DNA of 64,000 nt. Source: Actinomycetes bacterium (lineage in GTDB: Bacteria > Actinomycetota > Acidimicrobiia > Acidimicrobiales > RAAP-2). The DNA lies in the NCBI GenBank assembly GCA_021806045.1, contig JAJZDI010000001.1, forward strand, positions 70,518-134,517, written 5' to 3'. Both the position numbers and the translations under genes were made by a program. Each line of letters begins with the position of its first letter. Positions within the stretch are counted from its first letter, which is position 1. The notes beneath the pieces are model-generated. The model saw only the letters and a list, made by a program, of their open reading frames with translations. It did not search any database and had not been told where the DNA came from. Shown piece by piece: positions 1 to 8,328 of this stretch.

Positions 1-2
1 CC

Positions 3-1511
3 GTGACGTGGGCATCGGGTCGCGCTGGTGCCATCTGGCTGCTCGTCATGCGGGTGTTCCAGGGTGTCGGGGCGGCATTTCTCTTGGCGAACGCAGCTGC
101 AATCCTCACCGATGCATTCCCATCCCACGAGCGGGGTATGGCGCTCGGTCTGAACCAGATCGCCTCGGTGGCGGGCCTGTTCATCGGACTGCTCGTCGGG
201 GGGCTCCTGGCGCCGGTCAACTGGCGCCTCATCTTCCTGGTGTCGGTGCCGGTGGGTGTCTTCGGGACACTCTGGGCCTACGTGAAGCTCCGGGAGCTGG
301 GCCGTGTCCGGAGGGAGCCGATCGACTGGGCGGGCAATGTCGCGTTCGCTGCCGGCCTGGTGCTCCTCATGGCCGGCATGACCTACGGGATCGAACCGTC
401 CGGCCGCCATTCCATGGGCTGGTCGAGTCCGTGGGTGGTCGGTGCCATCGCCGGCGGCACGGCGCTCCTGGCCGTGTTCGTCGTTCTCGAGCGGCACACG
501 GACCATCCCATGTTCGACCTCGGCCTGCTGCGCATCCGGGCCTTCGCCGGGGGTCTGGCGTCCAACTACCTGGTCTCGCTCGGCCGGGGCGGCCTGATGT
601 TCATCCTGATCATCTGGCTCCAGGGCGTCTGGCTGCCGCTCCACGGTGTGGACTTCGCCCGGACGCCCCTGTGGGCGGGAGTGGCCCTCATCCCCATGAT
701 CCTCGGGTTCGTGGTGGCGGGCCCGCTCTTCGGCGTGCTCACCGACCGGTTCGGTGCGCGGGCGATCGCGACGGGCGGGGCACTGGGCACGGCGGCGACC
801 TTCGTGGCCTTCGACCGCATACCGGTCGACTTCCCCTACCCCGCGTTCGCCGTCCTGTTGTTCGCCAATGCGCTTGCCGTGGGCGCCTTCGTGGTCTCCA
901 ACCGGGCTGCCGTCATGAACAGCCTGCCCGCCCGGTACCGCGGCGTCGGGTCGGGCATGAACCAGACGGCCCAGAGCACCGCCCAGGTCCTCTCGATCGG
1001 CATCTTCTTCACCCTGATGGTCGTCGGGATGGAGCACCGGCTACCGGGGACGCTGGCCCGCGGGCTGGCCGCACAGGGCGTGCCCTCCCCGGCCGCAGTC
1101 CACGTGGCCCACCTGCCGCCGGTGTCGATGCTGCTGTCCGCGTTCCTCGGGTACAACCCGATGCACCACCTGCTCGGGGCGGCCACCCTTGCCCACCTCC
1201 CGGCCGGCCGGGCCTCGGTGGTGACGGGTCGCCGGTTCCTGCCCTCGCTCATCGAGGGACCGTTCCGCCAAGGACTCCACGACGCGTTCGTGTTCGGGAT
1301 GGTCGTGTGCCTGGTGGCTGCGGCCGCCTCGTGGTCTCGCGGCCGCCATGTCCACGGGCCGGCGACGGGTGACGGCCCCGCGCCCCGACATGACGAGCGC
1401 ACGGTGGAGGCGCGATCGCCGGCGCCGGCGGAGTCGGCGCCGGCGGAGTCGGCAGCGGCAGCGGCAGCGGCAGCGGCAGCGGCAGACGGCGAACATGCCG
1501 GTCGGGCCTGA
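3..1511 (+). CDS. MFS drug-efflux transporter, DHA2/EmrB-QacA type (5' truncated)
   Basis: Membrane exporter of the major facilitator superfamily, probably drug/H+ antiport at the cytoplasmic membrane. About 500 residues are visible, with roughly twelve hydrophobic segments. Early residues carry the GAAFLLANAAAIL and RGMALGLN blocks typical of the central helices of 14-TM DHA2 exporters, so the first two or three helices lie before the window and the GTG at position 3 is probably internal. A later block (NRAAVMNSLPARYRGVGSG) is also typical of the family. The C-terminus is a charged tail ending in an Ala-rich low-complexity run encoded by tandem repeats. It converges with the TetR gene downstream, so co-regulation is not implied. 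The substrate cannot be inferred. Confidence 0.85.
   Translation: MTWASGRAGAIWLLVMRVFQGVGAAFLLANAAAILTDAFPSHERGMALGLNQIASVAGLFIGLLVGGLLAPVNWRLIFLVSVPVGVFGTLWAYVKLRELGRVRREPIDWAGNVAFAAGLVLLMAGMTYGIEPSGRHSMGWSSPWVVGAIAGGTALLAVFVVLERHTDHPMFDLGLLRIRAFAGGLASNYLVSLGRGGLMFILIIWLQGVWLPLHGVDFARTPLWAGVALIPMILGFVVAGPLFGVLTDRFGARAIATGGALGTAATFVAFDRIPVDFPYPAFAVLLFANALAVGAFVVSNRAAVMNSLPARYRGVGSGMNQTAQSTAQVLSIGIFFTLMVVGMEHRLPGTLARGLAAQGVPSPAAVHVAHLPPVSMLLSAFLGYNPMHHLLGAATLAHLPAGRASVVTGRRFLPSLIEGPFRQGLHDAFVFGMVVCLVAAAASWSRGRHVHGPATGDGPAPRHDERTVEARSPAPAESAPAESAAAAAAAAAAADGEHAGRA
1421..1486 (+). repeat. Tandem 15-bp and 6-bp repeats in the MFS tail
   Basis: Two exact tandem copies of GGCGCCGGCGGAGTC (1421-1450) are followed by 5.7 copies of GGCAGC (1451-1486). 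They encode Ala/Glu/Ser and then poly-Ala in the cytoplasmic tail of the transporter. Both units are multiples of 3, so copy-number slippage would change tail length without a frameshift. Confidence 0.9.
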
Positions 1512-1536
1512 CGAGCGGGCCCGAACGGCCCGGCCC

Positions 1537-2157
1537 CTAGGCGCCGGCCGGCGTCCCGGTGGCGCTCGCCAGGGCTCCCGTCGCCATCTGGCGCAGGAGC
1601 CCCGACATTGCGGTGCGGTCGAGGCGGGCGCTGTGGGGCGTGGAGTTGATGAGGCCGAACACGGCATGGGCGGCGGCCCGTGCCGTGTCGTCGTCCACCG
1701 GACGGTACAGGGCGCGGATGGCGTCCACCCAGATCTCGACGTACTGGCGCTGGAGCCTGCGCACCGTCCGCTGCTCGGGGCCGGTCAGGCTGGCCAGGTC
1801 CCGGCTCTGGACGGTGATGAGGGCCGGGTTCTCCAGGGCGAAGGAGACGTGCCAGTCGATCAGGGAGTCGAGGGCCCCCTCCGGGTCGACGGCGGCCTCG
1901 ACCCGTACCCGGCCGCCGTCGAGCAACGAGCGGCTGATCCCGACCAGCAGGGCGGCCAGCACGGCGTCCTTGCTCTCGAAGTAGCGGTAGAGGGCCGGGC
2001 CGGTCAGTCCCAGGGCGGAGCCCAGGTCGTCGATCGACACGCCGTGGAAGCCGCGCTCGGCGAACAGCGGGGCGGCGACCTCCAGGATCTGGTCACGCCG
2101 CGATCCGCCCGGGTCGGGTGCGGGGGCGGCGGCCGGCTTGCGGTCGGCACGGGGCAC
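1537..2157 (-). CDS. TetR-family regulator of the leucine-catabolism operon
   Basis: TetR-type repressor of 206 aa. The N-terminal helix-turn-helix covers about residues 20-65 (motif GLTGPALYRYFESKDAVL), followed by an all-helical ligand-binding domain. It is divergent from the methylcrotonyl-CoA carboxylase operon and separated from it by 142 bp that contain two palindromes of TetR type, so I infer that it controls both itself and the operon, probably in response to an acyl-CoA intermediate. Start chosen at GTG 2157: a TACGAT hexamer lies exactly 6 nt upstream with no Shine-Dalgarno, consistent with a leaderless mRNA. The effector is a guess from the neighbours. Confidence 0.85.
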   Translation of the reverse strand: MPRADRKPAAAPAPDPGGSRRDQILEVAAPLFAERGFHGVSIDDLGSALGLTGPALYRYFESKDAVLAALLVGISRSLLDGGRVRVEAAVDPEGALDSLIDWHVSFALENPALITVQSRDLASLTGPEQRTVRRLQRQYVEIWVDAIRALYRPVDDDTARAAAHAVFGLINSTPHSARLDRTAMSGLLRQMATGALASATGTPAGA

Positions 2158-2163
2158 CCGTGC

Positions 2164-2169
2164 ATCGTA
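2164..2169 (-). promoter_or_regulatory. -10 element of the leaderless TetR promoter
   Basis: TACGAT on the minus strand ends 6 nt before the GTG start at 2157, so transcription would begin at or next to the start codon. The two operators upstream would cover the -35 region. Confidence 0.5.
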
Positions 2170-2174
2170 GAGGG

Positions 2175-2203
2175 TGGACGGAACCGTGAACGATCGCTAA
2201 CAT
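2175..2203 (+). promoter_or_regulatory. Promoter of the leucine-catabolism operon
   Basis: A -35-like TGGACG (2175-2180) and a -10 TAACAT (2198-2203) are separated by exactly 17 bp. The first operator (2187-2200) fills the spacer and touches the -10. The predicted start near 2210 lies just before the second operator, a layout expected for steric repression. Confidence 0.5.
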
Positions 2204-2228
2204 GAGGCCAGCCATTAACGATCGTTAA
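2187..2228. promoter_or_regulatory. Two tandem TetR-type operators
   Basis: A perfect 14-bp palindrome, TTAACGATCGTTAA (2215-2228), and a second copy with two changes, TGAACGATCGCTAA (2187-2200), are spaced 28 bp centre to centre. That is close to three helical turns, so two dimers could bind on one face of the DNA. They lie between the divergent TetR gene and the liu operon. Confidence 0.75.
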
Positions 2229-2299
2229 CGGCTGCCGGCTGTGGGAGGCTGGCAGCAGGAGCAGGCAGTAGGAGCAGGCGGCAGCGCAGGGGAGGAGCG

Positions 2300-3925
2300 A
2301 TGACAGCCGGCCACGACTACCCGGTGCTGGCGTGCTCGGCGCCGACCCACGGCGACGCCTTCGATGCCAACGCCGCCGCCCACGGCGCGCTGGCCACCGA
2401 GCTCACCGACCGCCTCGAACGGGCGCGGGCCGGTGGGCCGGAGGAGGCGAGGGTGCGCCACCAGTCCCGGGGCAAGCTCCTGCCCCGTGCCCGCATCGAC
2501 CGCCTGCTCGACGCCGGGTCGCCCTTCCTGGAGCTGTCGCCCCTGGCCGCCACCGGGATGTACGGCGACGAGGCCCCGGCGGCGGGGATCATCACCGGGA
2601 TCGGGCGCGTGTCCGGCCGGGAGTGCGTGGTGGTGGCCAACGACGCCACCGTCAAGGGCGGCAGCTACTACCCGATGACGGTGAAGAAGCACCTCCGGGC
2701 CCAGGAGGTGGCACTGGCCAACCGGCTGCCGTGCATCTACCTGGTCGACTCCGGCGGCGCCAACCTCCCCCGCCAGGACGAGGTCTTCCCCGACCGCGAC
2801 CACTTCGGCCGCATCTTCTACAACCAGGCGACGATGTCGGCACGCGGCATCCCCCAGCTGGCCGCCGTCCTCGGCTCGTGCACGGCCGGCGGCGCCTACG
2901 TGCCGGCCATGAGCGACGAGGCGGTCATCGTGGCCAACCAGGGGACGATCTTCCTGGGCGGCCCGCCGCTGGTGAAGGCGGCCACCGGGGAGGTGGTCAC
3001 CGCCGAGGAGCTCGGGGGCGGGGACGTCCACGCACGCATCTCGGGGGTCACCGACCACCTGGCGACCGACGACGCCGACGCCCTGGCCACCCTCCGCTCC
3101 ATCGTCGCCACCCTGCCGCCGAAGGGCCCGCCCCCGTGGGGGGTGGAGGCACCCGAGGAGCCGGCCGCCGATCCGGGCGAGCTGGCCGGCGTGGTGCCGG
3201 CCGACACCCGCACCCCCTACGACGTCCGCGAGGTCGTCGCCCGCATCGTCGACGGGAGCCGGTTCCTCGAGTTCAAGGCCGAGTACGGCCGGACGCTCGT
3301 CACCGGGTTCGCCCGCATCCACGGCCACCCTGTCGGGATCGTGGCCAACAACGGCGTCCTCTTCAGCGAGTCCGCCCTGAAGGGCGCCCACTTCATCGAG
3401 CTGTGCGACCAGCGCCGGATCCCGCTCGTGTTCCTGCAGAACATCAGCGGGTTCATGGTCGGGCGCGAGTACGAGGCGGGGGGCATCGCCAAGCACGGCG
3501 CCAAGATGGTCACCGCGGTGGCCTGCGCCCGGGTGCCGAAGTTCACCGTCGTCATCGGCGGGTCGTTCGGTGCCGGCAACTACTCGATGTGTGGGCGGGC
3601 CTACTCGCCCCGGTTCCTGTGGATGTGGCCAAACGCCCGCATCTCGGTCATGGGGGGTGAGCAGGCGGCTTCGGTGCTGGCCACCATCCGCCGGGACCAG
3701 CTCGAGGCGTCGGGCCAGGCGTGGCCGGCGGACGAGGAGGAGGCGTTCAAGGCGCCCATCCGCGACCAGTACGAGCTCCAGGGCAACCCGTACTACGCCA
3801 CCGCCCGGCTGTGGGACGACGGGGTCATCCACCCCACCGACACCCGCACCGTCCTCGCCCTCGGACTGGCGGCCGCCGCCAACGCGCCGCTCGACCCCAT
3901 CGCCTACGGCACCTTCCGGATGTAG
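2300..3925 (+). CDS. liuB: 3-methylcrotonyl-CoA carboxylase, beta (carboxyltransferase) subunit
   Basis: Carboxyltransferase half of methylcrotonyl-CoA carboxylase, which transfers CO2 from biotin to 3-methylcrotonyl-CoA in leucine degradation. It is 541 aa with two crotonase-fold carboxyltransferase domains (about 40-290 and 300-530). The blocks [27 protein letters not shown] and [16 protein letters not shown] match MCC-beta rather than propionyl- or acetyl-CoA carboxylases. ATG 2300 has a good Shine-Dalgarno (GGGGAGGAG, ending near 2297). First gene of a four-gene operon; the alpha subunit follows after 2 bp. Regulated by the palindromes upstream. Confidence 0.93.
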   Translation: MTAGHDYPVLACSAPTHGDAFDANAAAHGALATELTDRLERARAGGPEEARVRHQSRGKLLPRARIDRLLDAGSPFLELSPLAATGMYGDEAPAAGIITGIGRVSGRECVVVANDATVKGGSYYPMTVKKHLRAQEVALANRLPCIYLVDSGGANLPRQDEVFPDRDHFGRIFYNQATMSARGIPQLAAVLGSCTAGGAYVPAMSDEAVIVANQGTIFLGGPPLVKAATGEVVTAEELGGGDVHARISGVTDHLATDDADALATLRSIVATLPPKGPPPWGVEAPEEPAADPGELAGVVPADTRTPYDVREVVARIVDGSRFLEFKAEYGRTLVTGFARIHGHPVGIVANNGVLFSESALKGAHFIELCDQRRIPLVFLQNISGFMVGREYEAGGIAKHGAKMVTAVACARVPKFTVVIGGSFGAGNYSMCGRAYSPRFLWMWPNARISVMGGEQAASVLATIRRDQLEASGQAWPADEEEAFKAPIRDQYELQGNPYYATARLWDDGVIHPTDTRTVLALGLAAAANAPLDPIAYGTFRM

Positions 3926-3927
3926 CG

Positions 3928-6042
3928 GTGGCCTTCCCCTTCTCCTCCGTCCTGGTGGCCAACCGCGGCGAGATCGCCGTGCGCATCATGCGCACCCTGC
4001 GGTCGCTCGGCCTGCGGTCGGTGGCCGTCTACAGCGACGCTGACGAGGGCGCCCGCCACGTGCTCGAGGCGGACGACGCCGTGCGCATCGGGCCCGGGCC
4101 GGCGCTGTCCAGCTACCTCGACGCCGCCGCCCTGCTCGACGCGGCCGTCGCCAGTGGCGCCGGAGCCGTCCACCCCGGCTACGGCTTCCTCTCCGAGGAC
4201 GCAGCCTTCGCCCGGGCGTGCGTCGACGCCGGCCTGGTGTTCGTGGGGCCGCCGCCCGAGGCGGTGGAGCTGATGGGCGACAAGATCCGGGCCAAGCTGG
4301 CCGTGGCCGAGGCGGGGGTGCCGGTGGTGCCGGGCCGCACCGAGCCGGGCATGTCGGACGCCCAGCTGGTCGAGGCCGCCCTCGAGATCGGGTTCCCCGT
4401 CCTCCTCAAGCCGTCGGCCGGCGGTGGCGGCAAGGGCATGCACCTGGTGGGCGAGGCGGCCGAGCTCGCTCCCGCCATCGCCACCGCCCGGCGCGAGGCG
4501 ACGAGCGCCTTCGGCAACGCCGATCTCCTCGTCGAGCGGTGGATCGAACGCCCCCGCCACGTCGAGATCCAGGTCTTCGCCGACGCCCACGGTTCGGTGG
4601 TCCACCTGGGCGAGCGGGAGTGCAGCCTCCAGCGCCGCCACCAGAAGATCGTGGAGGAGGCGCCCTCCCCCCTCCTCGACCAGGACACCCGCGAGGCCAT
4701 GGGCCGGCACGCACTCGAGGCCGCCCGCCGCTGTGGCTACGTGGGGGCGGGAACGGTCGAGTTCGTCGTGCCCGGCGACAGCCCGGGCGACCACTACTTC
4801 CTCGAGATGAACACCCGCCTCCAGGTCGAGCACCCGGTCACCGAGCTGGTCACCGGCCTCGACCTCGTCGAGCTGCAGCTGCGGGTGGCGGCCGGCGAGC
4901 CCCTCCCCTTCACCCAGGAGGACGTCGCCCTTCGGGGTCACGCGGTCGAGGCCCGCGTGTACGCCGAGGACCCCGAACGCGGCTTCCTCCCCACCGGCGG
5001 TCGCGTGCTGGTGGCGTCCGAGCCGGTGGCGGACCACGTCCGGGTGGACTCGGGGCTGCGCCAGGGCACCACCGTCACCACCCTCTACGATCCGCTGCTG
5101 GCCAAGGTGGTGGCGTGGGGACCGGACCGACCTGCCGCCCTCGCCCGCCTGCGCCGGGCACTGTCGCAGACGGCCGTCCTCGGCTTCGCCACCAACGTGG
5201 CCTTCCTGGTGGACCTGCTGGGCCATCCCGACGTGGTGGCGGGCCGGCTCGACACCGGCCTGGTGGACCGGCTGGCCGAGCGGGCCGCTGCCGGTGGTCC
5301 TGCCGGGTCGCCGGCGGCGGGCGGCGCCCCCCCGGCCCACGTGGCAGCGGCTGCCGCCATGGTGGTCGCCGCCGGGCGAGAGACGTCGCCGACCGGCGCT
5401 GACCGGTGGGACGTCCCCGACGGGTGGCGGCTGGGTGGCCGGGCGTGGATCGAGGAGCGGTTCGCGGTGAGCGGGGACGACGTCACCGTGCGGCGCCGTG
5501 CCGGAGCCGGACGGTGGGAGGTCGAGGTCGAGCTCGAAGGGGACGGCGTGTCCTCCTTCGGCGGCGTCATCCCGTCGGTGTCGGGCTCCGAGCTCGCCCT
5601 CCGTTCCGGCGACCGGACCCGCCGCTACCGGTGGGCCGTCGACGGCGGCACCGTGTGGATCGGGTGGCAGGGCGGCTCATGGGCGTTCCGACGCGAGGCG
5701 CCCGCCCGCCTGGCCGGGGCCGGGCCCGCCGGCGCCGGTGGCGGGGAGAGCGTGCGGAGCCCCATGCCGGGCACGGTGGTGGCCGTGCACGTGGCGCCGG
5801 GGCAGCGGGTCGGCGCCGGCGAGCCGTTGGTGATCGTGGAGGCGATGAAGATGGAGCACGCGCTGGCGGCGCCCCACGACGGGGTGGTGGACCAGGTGAC
5901 GGCCGTGGTCGGCCGGCAGGTGGGGCTGGACGAGCTCCTGGTCACGGTGCGCCCCGACGGCGCCGACGACGGCGCCGTCGGCGGTGACAGCGCTGCCGGC
6001 GGCGGCACCGCAGGTGCCAGTCCCGACGGGGGTGGGTCGTGA
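3928..6042 (+). CDS. liuD: 3-methylcrotonyl-CoA carboxylase, alpha (biotin carboxylase/carrier) subunit
   Basis: Biotin-dependent subunit of about 704 aa that carboxylates its own biotin with ATP and bicarbonate. Order of domains: biotin carboxylase N-terminal domain from residue 4 (VLVANRGEIAVRIMR), ATP-grasp with the Gly-rich loop PSAGGGGKGMH (about 162-172), biotin carboxylase C-terminal domain (about 335-445), a variable linker, and a biotinyl domain with EAMKM whose Lys641 is the biotinylation site. I chose GTG 3928, 2 bp after the liuB stop; the frame is open further upstream but that part overlaps liuB and has no homology. The next gene overlaps its stop by 4 bp. Confidence 0.93.
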   Translation: MAFPFSSVLVANRGEIAVRIMRTLRSLGLRSVAVYSDADEGARHVLEADDAVRIGPGPALSSYLDAAALLDAAVASGAGAVHPGYGFLSEDAAFARACVDAGLVFVGPPPEAVELMGDKIRAKLAVAEAGVPVVPGRTEPGMSDAQLVEAALEIGFPVLLKPSAGGGGKGMHLVGEAAELAPAIATARREATSAFGNADLLVERWIERPRHVEIQVFADAHGSVVHLGERECSLQRRHQKIVEEAPSPLLDQDTREAMGRHALEAARRCGYVGAGTVEFVVPGDSPGDHYFLEMNTRLQVEHPVTELVTGLDLVELQLRVAAGEPLPFTQEDVALRGHAVEARVYAEDPERGFLPTGGRVLVASEPVADHVRVDSGLRQGTTVTTLYDPLLAKVVAWGPDRPAALARLRRALSQTAVLGFATNVAFLVDLLGHPDVVAGRLDTGLVDRLAERAAAGGPAGSPAAGGAPPAHVAAAAAMVVAAGRETSPTGADRWDVPDGWRLGGRAWIEERFAVSGDDVTVRRRAGAGRWEVEVELEGDGVSSFGGVIPSVSGSELALRSGDRTRRYRWAVDGGTVWIGWQGGSWAFRREAPARLAGAGPAGAGGGESVRSPMPGTVVAVHVAPGQRVGAGEPLVIVEAMKMEHALAAPHDGVVDQVTAVVGRQVGLDELLVTVRPDGADDGAVGGDSAAGGGTAGASPDGGGS

Positions 6043-7046
6043 TCCCGGGCCAGGACCCCGTTCCCCTCGCCGGCCTCCCGGCGGAGGTGACCGTCTACGA
6101 GGTGGGACCCCGTGACGGGCTCCAGAACGAGCCGGGGGCCGTCCCGTCCGCCGTCAAGGTCGAGCTCATCGAGCGCCTGGCCGCTGCCGGCCTGGCGGCC
6201 ATCGAGGCGACCAGCTTCGTCCGGCCCGAGTGGGTGCCGCAGCTGGCCGACGCCGAGGCGGTGGTCGCCGCCCTGAGCGACGACCTCCGGTCGCAGGTCA
6301 CCGTGCTCGTCCCCAACCTGCGGGGCCTGGAGCGGGCCATCGGTGCGGGCATCGGCAGGGTGGCCGTGTTCGCCAGTGCCACCGAGTCGTTCGCCGCCCG
6401 CAACCTCAACCGGACCGTCGACGAGTCCCTGGCCATGTTCGCACCGGTGGTGGAGGGTGCCACCGGTGCCGGCATGTGGGTGCGGGGCTACCTCTCGATG
6501 TGCTTCGGCGACCCGTGGGAGGGCGCGGTGCCGCCCTCGGCCGTGGTGGGTGTCGCCACCCGCCTCCTCGAGATGGGCTGCGCGGAGCTGAGCCTGGGCG
6601 ACACCATCGGGGTGGCCACCCCCGGCCAGGTGGTGGCCGTCCTCGACGCGCTGGTCGAGGCCGGGGTGGGTGTCGACCAGCTGGCCGTCCACTTCCACGA
6701 CACCTACGGCCAGGCCCTGGCCAACACCCTGGCCGCACTCCAGCGGGGGGTGACCACGGTCGACGCCAGCGCCGGCGGCCTCGGTGGGTGCCCTTACGCC
6801 CGCAGCGCGACGGGCAACCTGGCCACCGAGGACCTGATCTGGCAGCTCCACGGGCTCGGGATCCGCACCGGCGTGGACCTCGACGCCCTGGTGGCCACCA
6901 GCACCTGGCTGGCCGGTCACCTGGGGCGGCCCAGCCCGTCCCGGGTGGTTCGGGCCCTGGCGGGGCCGGGCGGCGGCGAGGACAAAAAGAACGGCGGCGG
7001 CGACCACAGCGGCGGTGACGACGAGCACGAGGAGACAGCACCATGA
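6039..7046 (+). CDS. liuE: Hydroxymethylglutaryl-CoA lyase
   Basis: Cleaves HMG-CoA to acetyl-CoA and acetoacetate, the last step of leucine degradation. It is 335 aa, a TIM-barrel of the HMGL-like family. The N-terminal VYEVGPRDGLQNE block carries the catalytic Arg and metal-ligand Asp; HFHDTYGQA carries the metal-ligand His residues; GGLGGCPYA contains the active-site Cys251. GTG 6039 overlaps the previous stop (GTGA). The C-terminal 25 residues are Gly/Asp/Lys-rich and probably disordered. Its product acetoacetate could be reactivated by the acetoacetyl-CoA synthetase encoded at 20685-22682. Confidence 0.93.
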   Translation: MIPGQDPVPLAGLPAEVTVYEVGPRDGLQNEPGAVPSAVKVELIERLAAAGLAAIEATSFVRPEWVPQLADAEAVVAALSDDLRSQVTVLVPNLRGLERAIGAGIGRVAVFASATESFAARNLNRTVDESLAMFAPVVEGATGAGMWVRGYLSMCFGDPWEGAVPPSAVVGVATRLLEMGCAELSLGDTIGVATPGQVVAVLDALVEAGVGVDQLAVHFHDTYGQALANTLAALQRGVTTVDASAGGLGGCPYARSATGNLATEDLIWQLHGLGIRTGVDLDALVATSTWLAGHLGRPSPSRVVRALAGPGGGEDKKNGGGDHSGGDDEHEETAP

Positions 7047-8212
7047 CCATCTCCACCCATCTGCACCTGAGCGACGAGCACGCCGCCCTGCGGGCAACCG
7101 TCGAGCGGTTCGCCCGCACCGAGGTGGCGCCGGTCATCGCCGACTACTACGAGCGCGAGGCCTTCCCCTACGAGCTGGTGGCCCGCATGGGGGAGATGGG
7201 CCTGTTCGGCCTGCCCTTCCCCGAGGAGTACGGCGGGATGGGTGGCGACTACCTGGCCTTCTGCCTGGCCCTCGAGGAGCTGGCCCGGGTCGACTCGTCG
7301 GTGGCCATCACCCTCGAGGCGGGCGTCGGCCTCGGTGCCATGCCCATCTTCCGCTACGGGACCGACGCCCAGAAGGAGGAGTGGCTGCCGTCGCTGTGCG
7401 CGGGGACGATGCTGGGCGCCTTCGGCCTCACCGAGCCCGACGGCGGCACCGACGCGGGGGCCACCCGCACGACGGCCCGCCGCGAGGGCGGCCAGTGGGT
7501 CATCAACGGCACCAAGTCGTTCATCACCAACTCGGGGACCGACATCACCGGCCTGGTGACGGTCACCGCGGTGACGAGCGAGCCGGGCCGGCCCCGGGCC
7601 ATCTCGGCCATCATCGTGCCGGCCGGCACCCCGGGCTTCACCGTGTCGAAGAAGTACTCCAAGGTCGGGTGGGCGGCGTCCGACACCCGGGAGCTCTCCT
7701 TCGTGGACTGCCGGGTGCCCGAGGCCAACCTGCTCGGCACCGAGGGCCGGGGGTACGCGCAGTTCCTCCGCACCCTCGACGAGGGGCGCATCGCCATCGC
7801 CGCCCTGTCGGTCGGCCTGGCCCAGGGGTGCGTCGACGAGTGCGTCCGTTACGTGGCCGAGCGCTCCGCGTTCGGGAAGACCATCGGCTCCTACCAGGCC
7901 ATCCAGTTCAAGGTGGCCGACATGGAGGCACGGGCCTACACCGCCCGCCTGGCCTACTACGACGCCGCCGCCCTCATGCTGCGCGGCCTCCCCTTCAAGA
8001 AGGAGGCGGCCATCGCCAAACTGGTGGCGTCGGAGGCGGCCATGGCCAACGCCCGCGAAGCGGCCCAGGTCTTCGGTGGCTACGGCTTCATGAACGAGAC
8101 GCCCGTCGGCCGCTTCTACCGCGACGCCAAGATCCTCGAGATCGGCGAGGGGACATCCGAGGTCCAGCGGATGGTCATCGCCCGCGAGCTGGGGATCGCC
8201 ACCGAGGGGTAG
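7043..8212 (+). CDS. Acyl-CoA dehydrogenase, short/branched-chain type
   Basis: FAD-dependent acyl-CoA dehydrogenase of 389 aa with the usual N-terminal helical, beta-barrel (about 120-230) and C-terminal helical domains. By position in a leucine operon it should be isovaleryl-CoA dehydrogenase. However, the C-terminal motif reads EIGEGTSE with Glu369 at the classic catalytic-base position, where isovaleryl-CoA dehydrogenases have a small residue. The segment where those enzymes keep their own catalytic Glu reads LDEGRI, with Gly at that site, as in short-chain enzymes. I therefore call it short/branched-chain acyl-CoA dehydrogenase and leave the substrate open (isovaleryl-, 2-methylbutyryl- or isobutyryl-CoA). 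ATG 7043 overlaps the previous stop by 4 bp. Confidence 0.88.
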   Translation: MTISTHLHLSDEHAALRATVERFARTEVAPVIADYYEREAFPYELVARMGEMGLFGLPFPEEYGGMGGDYLAFCLALEELARVDSSVAITLEAGVGLGAMPIFRYGTDAQKEEWLPSLCAGTMLGAFGLTEPDGGTDAGATRTTARREGGQWVINGTKSFITNSGTDITGLVTVTAVTSEPGRPRAISAIIVPAGTPGFTVSKKYSKVGWAASDTRELSFVDCRVPEANLLGTEGRGYAQFLRTLDEGRIAIAALSVGLAQGCVDECVRYVAERSAFGKTIGSYQAIQFKVADMEARAYTARLAYYDAAALMLRGLPFKKEAAIAKLVASEAAMANAREAAQVFGGYGFMNETPVGRFYRDAKILEIGEGTSEVQRMVIARELGIATEG

Positions 8213-8249
8213 CGGCCCGGCCCGGCGCGCGCAGCGCCGGCTGGCGCGA

Positions 8250-8279
8250 CGAAGCCGGCGCCCGCAGGCGCCGGCTTCG
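8250..8279 (+). terminator. Hairpin after the leucine operon
   Basis: Perfect 13-bp inverted repeat, 8250-8262 against 8267-8279, with a 4-nt loop, 37 bp after the last stop of the operon and before the convergent dehydrogenase gene. There is no T-tract, as is common in high-GC actinobacteria. It could serve both converging transcripts. Confidence 0.65.
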
Positions 8280-8328
8280 CATCGGATCGGCAGTGGGCCG
8301 GGTCACCGGCCCACCCGGACCGGTCAGC

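Noticed and set aside
2225-3832. Open frame of 535 codons antisense to the methylcrotonyl-CoA carboxylase beta gene
   Set aside because: A product of strong third-position GC bias; the translation has no domain and the opposite strand encodes a complete known enzyme.
7043-8212. Naming the acyl-CoA dehydrogenase isovaleryl-CoA dehydrogenase (liuA) from operon position alone
   Set aside because: Active-site residues follow the short-chain pattern, so the specific name is not supported.
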